Of a stretch of DNA of 64,000 nucleotides, positions 23,341 through 36,879 are shown in pieces. The DNA lies in the NCBI RefSeq assembly GCF_937616625.2, contig NC_065576.1:25528628-25592627 (forward strand). Direction: 5' to 3'. The DNA is from Mercurialis annua (taxonomy: Eukaryota > Streptophyta > Magnoliopsida > Malpighiales > Euphorbiaceae). The position numbers and the translations under genes were made by a program. The notes below the pieces were generated by a model. The model did no database searches. It had not been told where the DNA came from and worked only from the letters and a program-made list of their open reading frames with translations. Every line of letters starts with the position of its first letter. The first letter of the stretch is position 1.

Positions 23341-26300
23341 TATGACCTAACCATGTTTAGGTAATTGGAACGACGCGTTAAATAGACTTGAGATGCGATA
23401 TACTAATCTACTGTCATTTTTCACGCACACTTTACGTAATACAACCTGACCATACTTAGGTAATCAGTACGACGCGCAAAAGAGACTTCTAACGCGACAT
23501 AAGCATGGTAATCGATAGGACGCGTAAAAGAGACTTTAGACGCGCCGTATTAATCTAGCGTCGCTTTTTACGCACACATTGCGTAATTTATCCTAACCAT
23601 ACTTGGGTAATCGGAACAACGCGTTAGAGAGACTTGAAGCGCGCCATATGAATCTAGCGTCACTTTTTTACGCACACTTTGCATAATATAACCTAACCAT
23701 GCTTAGGTAATCGAAACAACGCGTTAAAGACACTTGAGACACGACATACTCATCTAGCGTCAGTTTTCACGCACACTTTGTGCAATATAACCAAACCATG
23801 CTTAGGTAATTGGAACGATGCGATAAAGAGACTTGAGACGCGACAAACTAATCTAGCATCACTTTTCACGCACACTCTGCGAAATATAGCCTAACCATGC
23901 TTAGGTAATTTGAACGACGCGTTAGAGAGACTTGTGACGCGACATAGCCATGGTAATCGAAATGACGCGTTAAAGAGACTTGAGACGCGCCATACTAATC
24001 TTGCATCACTTTTCACGCACACTGTGCATAATAAAACATAACCATGCTTAGGTAATTGGAACGACGCGTTAAATAGACTTGAGACCTGACATTCTAATCT
24101 ATTATCATTATTCCAGCACACTTTGCGTAATATAACCTAACCATGCTTAGGTAATCGGAACGATGCGTTAGAGTGACTTGTGACGCGACATAAGCATGAT
24201 AATCGAAACGACGCGTTAAAGAGACTTGAGACGTGACTTACTAATCTAGCGTCACTTTTCACGCACACTTTACGTATATAACCAGACCATGCTTAGGTAA
24301 TCGGAATGACTTTTGTCATTTTTCACGCACACTTTTCGTAATTTACCCTAACCATACTTAGGTAATCGGAACAACGTGTTAGAGAGACTTGAGAAGCACC
24401 ATATTAATCTAGCGTCACTTTTTCACGCACACTTTGCATAATATAACCTAACCATGCTTAGGTAATCGAAACAACGCGTTAAAGAGATTTGAGACGCGAC
24501 ATACTCATCTAAACTTGTGACGCAACATACTAATCTATTGTTACTTTACAGGCACACTTTGCGTTATACCTAACCATGCTTTGTTAATCGAACAACGCGT
24601 TAGAGAAACTTGTGACGCGACATAAGCATTGTAATCGAAACGATGTGTTAAAGAGACTTGAGAAACTGTACTTATCTAGCGTCAGTTTTCACGCTAACTT
24701 TGCGTAATATAATCTAACCATGCTTAGGTAATCGGAAAAAATTGTTAATGAGAATTGAGACGCGACAAATTAATCTAGCGTCACTTTAATATAACTTAAC
24801 CATGCTTAGGTAATTGGAACGATGCGATAAAGAGACTTGAGAAGCGACAAACTAATCTAGCTTCACTTTTCACGCACACTCTGCGCAATATAGCGTAACC
24901 GTGCTTAGGTATTCGGAACGACGTGTTAGAGAGACTTGTGACGCGACATAACCATGGTAATCGAAACGACGCGTTAAAGAGACTTGAGACGCGCCATACT
25001 AATCTTGCATCACTTTTCACTCACACTGTGCATACTAAAACATAACCATGCTTAGGTAATCGGAACAACGCGTTAAATAGACTTGAGATGCGACATACTT
25101 ATCTATTATCATTATTCACGCACACTTTGCGTAATATACCTAACCATGCTTAGGTAAGCGGAACGATGCGTAATAGAGTGACTTGTGACGCGACATAAGC
25201 ATGATAATCGAAACGACGCGTTAAAGTGACTTGAGACGCGACTTACTAATCTAGCGTCACTTTTAACGCACACTTTGCGTAATATAACCTAACGATGCAT
25301 AGGAAATCTGAACAACACGTTAGAGAGACTTAAGACGCGACATACTAATCTATTGTCATTTCTCACGCACACTTTGCGTAATACAACCTAACCATGCTTA
25401 AGTAATTGGAAGACGCGTTAAATAGACTTAAGACGTGATATACTAATCTATTGTTATTTTTCACGCAGACTTTGCGTAATATAATGCTTAGGTAATCAGA
25501 ACAACGCGTTGGAGAGATTTCTGACGCGACATAAGCATGGTAATCGATACGACGCGTTAAAGAGACTTGAGAAACGCCATACTAATCTAGCGTCACTTTT
25601 TACACACACGTTGCGTAAAATAACCTAACCATAAGGGTGATCGGAACGACGCGTTAAAGAGACTTGAGACGCGACATACTAATCTAGCGTCACTCTTCAC
25701 GCACACTTTGCCTTATATAACCTAACGATGCTTAGGTAATCTGAACGACGCGTTAAGCAGACTTGAGACGCGACATACTAATCTAGCGTCACTTTTCACG
25801 CACGCATTGCGTATCATATCCTAACCATGCTTAGGTAATTGGAACAACGCGTTAATCTATTGTCATTTTTCATGCACACTTTGCGTAAGATAACCTAACC
25901 ATTCTTAGGTAATCAGAACAACACATTAGAGAGACTTCTGACAAGACATATGCATGGTAATCGATACGACGCGTTAAAGAGACTTGAGACGCGCGATATT
26001 AACTAGCGTCACTTTTTACGCACACTTTTCGTAATATAACCAAACCATGCTTAGGAAATCGGAACGACGCGTTAGAGACACTTGAGACGCGACAAATTAA
26101 TCTAGCCTCACTTTTCAAGCACACTTTGCGTAATATAACCTAACCATGCTTAGGTAATCGGAACGAAGCGCTAAAGAGACTTCAGACGCGTCATGCTAAT
26201 CTAACGTTACTTTTCACGCACACTTTTCGTAATATAACCTAACCATACTTAGATAATCAAAACGACACGTTAGAGAGACTTGTGACGCGACATAAGCATT

Positions 26301-27699
26301 GTAATCGAAACGACGCGTTAAATAGACTTGTGACGAAACATACTAATCTAGGGTTACTTTTTACGCAAACTTTGCGTAGTATACCTAACGATTCGTAGGT
26401 AATCGGAACAACACGTTAAAGACAATTGAGATTGGACATACTAATCTAGCGTCACTTTTCATGCACATTTTGCATAATATACCTAACCATTTTTAGGTAA
26501 TCGGAACGACGCGTTAAAGAGACTTGAGACGCGGCATACTAATCTATTCATCCTTTTCACGCACACTTTGCGTACTATAACCTAACCATGCTTAGGAAAT
26601 CGGAACGCTGCGTTAGAGAGACTTATGACGCGACATAAGCATGGTAATCAAAACGACGTGTTACAGAGACTTGAGACGCGACATACTAATCTAGCGTCAC
26701 TTTTCACGCAAACTTTGCGTAATATAACCTAACCATGCTTAGGTAGTCGGAACAACGCGTTAAAGAGAATTAAGACGTGAAAAATTAATCTAGCGTCACT
26801 TTTCAAGAACACTTTGCGTAATATAACCTAACTATGCTTAGGTAATCGGAACGACACGTTAAAGAGACTTAAGACGCGGCATACTAATCTAGCGTCACTG
26901 AAAACGCACACTTTTCACAATATAACCTGACCATGCTAAGGAAAGTGACGCGACATAAGAATGGTAATCGAAACAACGCGTTAAATAGACTTGAGACGCG
27001 ACATACTAATCTAGCATTACTTTTCACGCACACTTTGCCTCATATAACCTAACCATTCTTAGGTAATCGGAACTACGCGTTAAATAGACATGAGAGGCGA
27101 TATACTGATCTAGCGTCACTTTTCACGCACGCTTTGCGTAATATAACCTAACCATACTTAGGTAATCGGAATAACGCGTTAAAGAGAATTGAGATGCGAC
27201 TTACTAATCTAGCGTCACTATTCCTGCACACTTTGCATAATATAACCTAACCATGCTTAGGTAATCGGAACGACGCGTTAGATACACTTAAGACGCGACA
27301 TACTAATCTATTGTCATTTTACATGCACACTTTGCGTAATAATATATCAAACCATGCTTAAGTAATTGGAACCACACGTTAAATAGACTTGAGACGCGAT
27401 ATACTAATCTATTGTCATTTTTCACGCACACTTTGCGTAATATAACCTAACCATCCTTAAGTAATCCGTACGACGCGTTTGAGAGATTTCTGACGCGACA
27501 TAAGCATGGTATTCGGAACTACGCATTAAAGAGACTTGAGGCGAGACATACTCATATAGGGTCACGTTTTACGCACACTTCGCGTAAGATAACTTAACCT
27601 TGCTTAGGTAATCGGAACGACGCGTTAAAGAGACTTCAGACTGGACATACTAATCTAGCGTCACTTTTCACGCACATTTTGCATAATATAACATAACCA

Positions 27700-30600
27700 T
27701 GCTTAGGTAATCGGAACGGCGCGTTAAAAAGACTTGTAACGCGACATACTAATCTATTGATCCTTTTCATGCACGCTTTGTGTACTATAACCTAACCATG
27801 CTTGGGCAATCGCAACGACGCGTTAAAGAAACTTGTGACGCGACATAAGCATGGTAATCGAAAAGAAGCGTTACAGACACTTGAGACGCGACATACGAAT
27901 ATAGCATCACTTTCCACGCAAACTTTGTGTAAAATACCCTAACCATGCTTAGGCAATCGGAACGATGAGTTAAAGAGAATTGAGACGCGACAAATTAATC
28001 TAGCGTCACGTTTTACGCACACCTTGCGTAATATAACCAAACCATGCTTAGGTAATTGGAACGACCCGTTAAATAGACTTGAAACGCGACATCCTAACCA
28101 ATTGTCATTTTTCACGCACACTTTGCGTAATATAACCTAACCATGCTTAGGTAATCAGAACGACGTGTTAGAGAGACTTGTGACGCGACATAAGCTTGGT
28201 AATCGAAACAACGCGTTAAATAGACTTGAGACGCGCCATACTAATCTAGCGTCACTGTTTACACACAGTTTGCATAACCATCCTTAAGTAATCGGAACGA
28301 CGCGTTAAAGAGACTTGAGACACGACTTACTTATCTAGCGTCACTTTTCACGCACACTTTCCCTAATATAACCTAACCATGCTTAGGTAATCGGAACAAC
28401 GCGTTAAACAAACTTGAGGCGCGACTTACTAATCTAGCGTCACTTTTGACGCACGCTTTGTGTAATATAACCTAACCATGCTTAGGTAATCGAAATAATG
28501 CGTTGAAGAGAATGGAGACGCGTCATACTAATCTAGCATCACTTTTCACGCAAACTTTGCGTAATATAACCTAACGATGCTTAAGTAATCGAAACGATAC
28601 GTTAAATAGACTTGAGACACTACATACTAATCTAGCCTCACTTTTCACGCACACTTTGCGTAATATAACCTAACCATGCTTAGGTAATCAGAACGACGCG
28701 TTAGAGAGACTTCAAACGCGACATAAGCAACATTGATACGACGCGTTAAAGAGACTTGGACGCGACATACTAATCCAGCGTCACTTTTCACGCTTACTTT
28801 TCCTAATATAACCTAACCATTCTTAGGTAATTGGAACAACGCGTTAGACAGACTTGAGACACGACATACTAATCTAGTGTCACTTTTCACGCACACTTTG
28901 CGTAATATAACCTTAGCCATGCTTAGGTAATCGGAATAACATGGAAAAGAGAATTGAGAGGCGACATACTAATCTACATCACTTTTCACGCACACTTTGC
29001 CTAATATAAACTAAGCATGCTTAGGTAATCGGAAGGACGCGTTAAATAGGCTTGAGACTATCGTCACTTATCATGCACACTTTGCGTAATATAACCTAAC
29101 CATGCTTAGGTAATCGGAACTACGCGTTAAAGAGACTTGAGACGCGACACTATTGATCCTTTTCACGCGCACTTTGCGTACTATAAACTAATCATGCTTA
29201 GGTAATCGGAACGACGCGTTAGAGAGACTGGTGACGCGACATAAGCATGGTAATCGAAACGACACGTTAAAGAGACTTGAGACGCGACATACTAATCTGG
29301 CGTCACTTTTCACGCAAACATTGCGTAATATAACCTAACCAGGCTTAGTTAATCGGTACGACGCATTAAAGAGCCTTGAGACGCGACATACTAATCTAGC
29401 GTCACTTTTTACGCACACCCTGCGTAATATAACCTAACCATGCTTAGGTAATAGGAACGACACGTTAAATAGACTTGAGACGCGCCATACTAATCTATTG
29501 TCATTTTTCACGCACACTTTGTGTACCTAACCATGCTTAGGTAATCGGAACGACGCGTAAGAAAGACTTGTGACTCGACATAAGCATGGTAATTGAAACG
29601 ACGCGTTAAAGAGACTTGAAACACGTCATACGATTCTTGAGTCGCATTTTACGCACACTTTGTTTAATATAACCTAACCACGCTTAGGTAATCGGAACGA
29701 CGTGTTAAAGAGACTTTAGACGCGACATACTATTCTAGGGTCACTTTTCACGTACACTTTGCATAATATATAACTTAACCATGCATTGATAATCTGAACG
29801 ACGCGTTAAAGAGACTTGAGAAGCAACATACTAATCTATCGTCACTTTTCACTCACGCTTTCCGTAATATAACCTAACCATGCTTAGGTAATCGGAATAA
29901 CGCGATAAAGATAATTGAGACGCGACATATCACACACACTTTTCGTACTATAATAGAAACCATGCTTAGGTAATCGGAACGACGCGTTAAATAGACTTGA
30001 GACGCAACATACTAATCTATTGTCACTTTTCGCATACACTTTGCGTAATATAACCTAACCATGCTTAGGTAATCGGAACGACGCGTTAAAGAGGCTTGAG
30101 ACACGACATTCTAATCTACTGGTACTTTTCACACACACTTTGCGCACAATAACCTAACCCTATTAGGTAATCGAAACGACGCGTTAGACAGACTTGTAAC
30201 GCGAGATAAGCATTGTAATCGTAACGACGCGTTAAATAGACTTGCGACGCGACATTCTAATCAATTGTAATTTTTAATTCACACTCTGCGTAATATAACC
30301 TAACCATGCTTTGGTAATTGGAACGACGTGTTAGAGAAAGTTGTGAGGCGACATAAACGACGCGTTAAAGAGACTTGAGACGCGACATACTAATCTAGCG
30401 TCACTTTTCACGGACACTTTGCGTAATATAACATAACGATGCAGAGGTAATCGGAACGACGTGTTAAAGAGACTTGAGATGCGATATACTAATCTAGCAA
30501 TACTTTCCATGCATACTTTGCGTAAAATAACCCAACCATACTTATGTAATCGGGACGACACGTTAAAGAGACTTGAGAAGTGACATGCTAATCTAGCGTC

Positions 30601-31268
30601 ACACTTTGCGCAATGTAACATAATCATGCTTAGGTAATCGGAACGACGCGTTAAAGAGACTTAAGACGCGGCTTAATAATCTACCGTCACTTTTCCACCA
30701 CACTTTGCGTAATAGAACCTAACCATACTTAGGTAATCAGAATGACACGTTAGAGAGAGTTGTGACGCAATTTACAAATCTAGCGTTACTTTTCACGCAC
30801 ACTTTTCGTAATATAACCTATCCATGCGTAGCTAATCAGAATGACGCGTTAGAGAGACTTGTGACGCGGCATACTAATATAGTGTCACTATTCTCGTACT
30901 CTTTGCGTAATATAACCTAACCATGCTTAGGTAATCGGAACGACGCGTTAAAGAGACTTAAGACGCGACATACTAATCTAGCGCCAGTTTTCACGCATAC
31001 TTTGCTTAATATAATGAAACCATGCATACCTAATCAGAACGACGCATTAAAGAGACTTGTGACATGACATATCTAGCAGCACTTTTAACGCGCACTTGGA
31101 GTAATATAACCTAACCATTCTTAGGTAATCGGAATGACGCGTTAAAGAGACTTAAGACGCGACATACTAATCTAGCGTCATTATTCTCGCACTCTTTGCT
31201 TATAACCTAACAATGCTTAGGCAATCGGAACGACTCGTTAAAGAGACTTGTGACGTGACATACTAATC
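27700..31268 (+). repeat. Segment A, forward copy of a 3.57-kb inverted duplication
   Basis: Read on the opposite strand, this segment matches 52549-56133 in continuous order. Shared rare variants on the complementary strands include CACTGTTTACACACAGTTTG (28236 region vs 55563 region), GACATCCTAACCAATTG, GGAATAACATGGAAAAGAG, CATAAGCAACATTGATACG, CACGTCATACGATTCTTGAG and CTTGGAGTAATATAACC. In one roughly 200-bp stretch (30190-30400) I counted 4 differences, about 98% identity. The ends fall at GATTAG (31268) and in or beside a dyad core (27700). It holds only satellite monomers. Confidence 0.9.
29233..29379 (+). repeat. Reference 147-bp composite: 48-bp short module + 99-bp monomer
   Basis: Anchors GACGCGACATA start at 29233, 29281 and 29380, giving a 48-bp module followed by a 99-bp monomer. 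The short module runs from GACATA straight into AGCATGGTAATCGAAACGACG. It lacks the middle of the monomer (the CTAGCGTCAC through TAACC part, 51 bp) and carries the dyad core flipped: TAAGCAT where the forward monomer has ATGCTTA. The module always sits between monomers and recurs throughout both orientations, for example in reverse form as GATTACCATGCTTATGTCGCG. The 147-bp total equals the nucleosome core length, which may be coincidence. Confidence 0.9.
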
Positions 31269-31384
31269 TATTGTAACTTTTCACGCACACTTTGCGTAAT
31301 ATAACATAACCATGCTTAGCTAATCGGAACAAGGCGTTAGAGAGACTTGTGATGTGATATACTAATCTTGCGTCACTTTTCACG

Positions 31385-31410
31385 CACACTTTGTTGAAAA
31401 GTTATAACCT
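31385..31410 (+). other. Micro-insertion with reverse-strand motif
   Basis: The forward monomer reads CACACTTTG, then TTGAAAAGTTATAACC, then the dyad. Normally CACACTTTGCGTAATATAACC is expected. The inserted TTGAAAAGT matches the reverse-strand motif GTGAAAAGTGAC, so a short local strand switch is the simplest explanation. Confidence 0.55.
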
Positions 31411-32643
31411 AAACATGCTTAGGTAATTGGAACGACGAGTTAGATTGACTTGTGACACGACATACGCATGGTAATCGAAACGACGTGTTATAGAGACTGT
31501 AGACGCGCCATACTAATCTAGCGTCACTTTTTACAAACACTTTGCGTAATATAACCTAACCATGCTTAGGTAATCGGTATGACGCGTTAAAGAGACTTGA
31601 GACGTGACATACCAATCTAGCGTCACTTTGCGTAATATAACCTAACCATGCTTAGTTAATCGGAACGACGTGTTTGAGAGACTTGCGACGCGACATAAGC
31701 ATGCCGCATAAAAGAGACTTGAGACGCGCCAAACTAATCTAGCGTCACTTCTTACGCACACTTCGTGAAACCTAACCTAACCATGCTTAGATAATCGGAA
31801 CGACGCGTTAAAGAGAATTGAGTAGCAACATTCTAATCTAGCGTCACTTTTCACGCACACTTTGCATAACATAACCTAACCATGCTTAGGTAATGGAATG
31901 ACGCGTTAGAGAAACTGGTGACGTGATATACTAATCTAGCGTTACTTTTCACGCAAATAGAGAGACTTGTGACGCGACATAAACATGGTTATCGATATGA
32001 CACGTTAAACAGACTTGAGACCCAGCATACTAATCTAGCGTCATTTTTCATGCTCACGTTGCGTAATATAACCATGCTTAGGTAATTGGAATGACGCGTT
32101 AAAGAGACTTGAGATGCGACATACTAATCTAGCGTCACTTTTCACGCACACTTTGCGTAATATAACCTAACAATGATTAGGTAATGGAACGACGCGTTAG
32201 ACGCGACGTACTAATCTGGCATCACGTTTCACGCACAATTTGCGTAATATAACCTTTAGGTAATCGAAATGACGCGTTAAAAAGACTTGGGACGCGACAT
32301 ACTAATCTAGCAGCACTTTTAACGCACACTTGGGTTAATATAACCTAACCATGCTTAGGTGTAATTGGAACGACGCATTAAATAGCCGTGAGACGTGACA
32401 TATTAATCTAGTGTCACTTTGAACACAAACTATGCATAATACCATGCTTAGGTAATCGGAACAACGCATTAAAGAGCCTTGAGACGCGACATATTAATCT
32501 TGCGTCACTTTTCACGCACACCTTGCGTAATATAACCTAACCATGCTTAGGTAATCAGACCGACGTGTTAGATAGACTTAAAACGCGACATACTAATCAA
32601 TTGTCATTTTTCACGCACACTTTGCGTAATATAACCTAACCAT

Positions 32644-34285
32644 GCTTAGGTAATCGGAACGACGCGTTAAATAGACTTGAGAGGCGACATACTAATCTAT
32701 TGTCATTTTTTAGGCACACTTTACGTAATATAACATAACCATGCTTAGGTAATCGGCACAACGCGTTAAAGAAACTTATGACGCGACTTAAGCTTGGTAA
32801 TCGAAACGACACGTCAAAGAGACATGAGACGGGCCATACTAATCTAGCGTCACTTTTTACGCACACTTTGCGTAATATAACCTAACCATGCATAGGTAAT
32901 CGGAACGACGCGTTAAAGAGACATGAGACGGGACATACTAATTTAGCGTCACTTTTCACGAACACTTTGCTTAATATAACCTAACCATGCTTAGATAATC
33001 GGAATGACGCGTTAAACAAACCTGAGACGCGACATACTAATCTAGCGTCACTTTTCACGCAGGCTTTGCGTAAATAACCTAACCATGCTTAGGTAATCGG
33101 AATGACGCGTTAATGAGATTTGAGACGCGACATACTAATCTAAGGTCACTTTTCACGCACACCCTGCGAAATATAACCTGACCATGCTTAGGTAGTCGGA
33201 ACAACGCGTTAAATAGACTTGAGATGCGACATACTATTGTCACTTTTCACGCACACTTTCATAATATAACCTAACCATGCTTAGGTAATCGGAACGACGC
33301 TATAAAGAGACTTGAGACGCGACATACTAATCTATTGTTACTTTTCACGCACACTTTGCGTATTATAAGCTAACCATGCTCAGGTAATCAGAACAACGCG
33401 TTAGAGAGACTTGTGACGCGACATAAGCATGGTAATCGAAACGACTCGTTAAAGAGACTTGAGACGCGACATACTAATCTAGCGTCACTTTTCACGCAAA
33501 CTTTGCATAATATAACAAGCGCCCTTAGTTAATCGGAATGATGCATTAAAGAGCCTTGAGACGGGACATTCTAATCTAGCGTCACCTTTCACGCACACCT
33601 TGTTAATATAAACCAAGCTTAGATAATCGGAACGACGCGTTAAAGAGACTGGAGACTCGACATACTAATCTAGCATTACTTTTCTCGCACACTTTCCGTA
33701 ATATAACCTAACCACTCTTGGGTAATCAGTTAGAGTGACTTGAGACGCGACATACTGATCTAATGTCACTTTTCACGCAAACTTTGCGTAATATAACCTA
33801 ACCATGCATAGGTAATCGTAACAACGTGTTGAAGAGAATTGTGACCGGAGATAAAAATGGTAATCGAAACGACGCTTTTAAGAGACTTGAGACGTATCAT
33901 ACTAATCTAGCGTCACTTTTTACGCACACTTTGCGTAATATAACCAAACCATGCTTAGATAATCGAAACGACGCGTTAAAGAGTATGTCTAACGTCACTT
34001 TTCACGCACACTTTGCGTAATATAACCTAACCCTACATAGGTAATCGGAACGACGCGTTAGAGAGACGTGTGACGTGACCTAAGCATGGTAATCGAAATG
34101 ATGCGTAAAAGAGACTTGAGACACGATATACTAATCTAGCGTCACTTTTTACGCAAACTTTGCATAATATAACCTAACCATGCTTAGGTAATCGGAACGA
34201 CGCATTAAAGAGCTGTGAGACGTGACATTTTAATCGAGCGTCACTTTTGACGCACACCTTGCGTAAAATAACCTAATCATGCTTA
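32644..34285 (+). repeat. Segment B, forward copy of a second inverted duplication
   Basis: On the opposite strand this matches 56134-58370. Shared rare variants include AACAAACCTGAGACGCG, CACGCAGGCTTTGCGTAAAT, CATACTATTGTCAC with CACTTTCATAAT, AACAAGCGCCCTTAG, and AAAGAGTATGTCTAACGTC. The open frames 33826-34020 and 56397-56591 differ at only two residues for this reason. The forward copy lacks about 600 bp present in the reverse copy; the join is GGTAATCA/GTTAGAG at 33728/33729. It is non-coding. Confidence 0.88.
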
Positions 34286-34620
34286 GGTAATCAGAACGAC
34301 GCGTTAGATAGACGACATACTAATTAATTGTTATTTTTCACGCACACTTTGCGTAATACCTAACCATGCTTAAGTAATCGGAACGACGCGTAAGTAGACT
34401 TGAGACGCGACATACTAATCAACTGTTATTTTTAATGCACACTTTGCGTAATATAACCTAACCATGCTTTGGTAATCGGAATAACGCATTAAAGAGACTT
34501 GTGACGCGACATAAGCATTGTAATCAAAACGACGCGTTAAAGAGACTTGAGACGCGACATACTAATCTAGCGTCACTTTTCACGCACATTTTGCGTAATA
34601 TAACCTAACCATGCTTAGGA

Positions 34621-35300
34621 AATTGAAACGACGTGTTAGAAAGACTTGAGACGCGACATACTGATCTAACGTCACTTTTCACGTACACTTTGCGTGATAT
34701 AACCTAACCATGATTATGTAATTGGAACAACGCGTTAAAGAGACTTGTGACGCGAGATAAGCATGGTGATCGAAACGACATTTTAAAGAGACTTGAGACG
34801 AATCATACTAATCTAGCGTCACTTTTGCACACTTTGCGTATAGCACAACCTAACCATGCTTAGATAATCGAAACGACGCGTTAAAGAGAATTGAGACTGG
34901 ACATACTAATCTAGCGTCACTTTTCACGCACACTTTACGTAATATAACCTAACCATGCTTAGGAAATTGAAACGACGCGTTAGAGAGACTTTAGACGCGA
35001 CATACTGATTTAATGTCACTTTTAACGCAAACTTTGCATAATATAATCTAACCATGCATAGGTAATTGGAACAACGCGTTAAAGGACTTGTGACGCGAGA
35101 TAAGCATGGTAATCAAAACAACGCTTTAAAGAGACTTGAGACGAATCATACTAATCTAGCGTCACTTTTTTACACACACTTTGCGTAATATAACCTAACC
35201 ATGCGTAGATAATCGAAACGACGCGTTAAAGAGACTTTAGATTGGACATACTATTCTTGCGTCACTTTTCACGCACACTTTGCGTAATATAACCTAAACC
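34621..35300 (+). repeat. 343-bp HOR, two tandem copies
   Basis: AATTGAAACGACG occurs at 34621 and 34965, and AATCATACTAATCTAG at 34801 and 35144, offsets of 344 and 343 bp. The unit equals two monomers plus one 147-bp composite (345 bp), less a couple of bases. A third, rearranged relative with the same GAGATAAGCATGG and GACGAATCATACTAA variants is at 39729-39990, where a monomer is internally deleted after ATCATACTAA. Confidence 0.85.
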
Positions 35301-35885
35301 TGCTTAGGTAATCGAAACGACTTGTTAGAGAGACTTGTGATGCGACCTAAGCATGGTAATCGAAATGATTCGTTAAAGAGACTTGAGACACGACATACTA
35401 ATCTAGCATCACTTTTCACGCAAACTTTGCATAATATAACAACCTTGATTAGGTATCGGAACGACGCATTAAAGAGCCTTGAGACCTGACATACTAATCT
35501 AGCGTCACCTTTCACGCACACCTTACGTAATATAACGTAACCATGCTTAGGTAATCGGAACGATGCGTTAAAGAGATTGGAGACGCGACATACTAATCTA
35601 GCATTACTTTTCTCGCACACTTTGCGCACTATAACCTAACCATTCTTGGGTAATCGGAACGACGCGTTAAAGAGACTTGATACGCGACATACTAATCTAC
35701 TGTTACTTTTCACGCACGCTTTGCGTAATATAACCTAACCATTCTTAGGTAATCGGGACGACCCGTTAGAGAGACTTGTGACACGACATAAGCATGGTAA
35801 TCAAAACGACGCGTTAAAGAGACTTGAGACGCGATATACTAATCTAGTGTCAATTTTCACGTACACATTGCATAATATAACCTAA

Positions 35886-36200
35886 CCATGCTCAGGTAAT
35901 TGGAACGACGAGTTAGATTGACCTAAGACGCGACATACTAATCTATTGTCATTTTTCACGCACACATTGCGTAATATTACCTAACCATGCTTAAGTAATT
36001 GGAACGACGAGTTAAATGGACTTGAGACGTGACATACTAATCTATTGTCATTTTTCACGCACACTTTGGGTAATATAACCTAACCATGCTTAGGTAATCG
36101 GAACTATGCGTTAGAGAGACTTCTGACGCGACATAAGCATGGTAATCAAAAAGACGCGTTAAAAAGACTTTAGACGCGCCATATTAATCTAGCGTCAGTT
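35886..36200 (+). repeat. Long-range direct copy (also at 186-500 and 39316-39640)
   Basis: The ordered variants CATGCT(A/C)AGGTAAT, ACGACGAGTTAGAT, CTATTGTCATTTTTCACGC, TTAAGTAATTGGAACGA and a final GCGCCATATT(A/T)ATCTA are shared by the three places. Their starts are 186, 35886 and 39316, so the offsets are 35700 and 3430 bp. The copy here keeps a monomer that is shortened in the other two at CACACTTTGG(TAATC). All are forward. Confidence 0.82.
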
Positions 36201-36879
36201 TGTACGCACACTTTGCGTAATATAACGTAACCATGCTTAGGAAATCGGAATGACGCGTTAGAGAGACTTGAGACGCCCATACTAATCTAGTTTCAGTTTT
36301 CTCTCACACTTTGCATAATATAACCTGACCATGCTTAGGAAATCGGAATGACGCAGAAAAGAGCCTTGAGACGGGACATTCTAATCTAGCGTCACCTTTC
36401 ACGCACACCTTGCGTAATATAACCTAACCATGCTTAGGTAATAGGAACGACACATTAAAGAGACTTGAGAGGCGACATACCAATCTATTGTTACTTTTCT
36501 CGCACACTTTGCATAATATAACCTAGCCATTCTTGGGTAATCGGAACGACGCGTTAAAGAGACTTGAGATGCGACATACTTATATAGCGTCACTTTTCAT
36601 GCACACTGTGCGTAATATAACCTAGCCATGCTTAGGTAATCGGAACGATGCGTTAAAGATATTTGAGACGCTACATACTATTCTATTGATCCTTTCACGC
36701 ACACTTTGCGTACTATAACCTAACCATGCTTAGGTAACCGGAACAACGGCTTAGAGTGACTTGTGACGCGACATAAGCATGGTAATCGAAACGACGCGTT
36801 AATGTGACTTGAGACGCAACATACTAATCTAGTGTCACTTTAACGCGCACTGTGCGTAATATAACCTAACCATGCTTAG

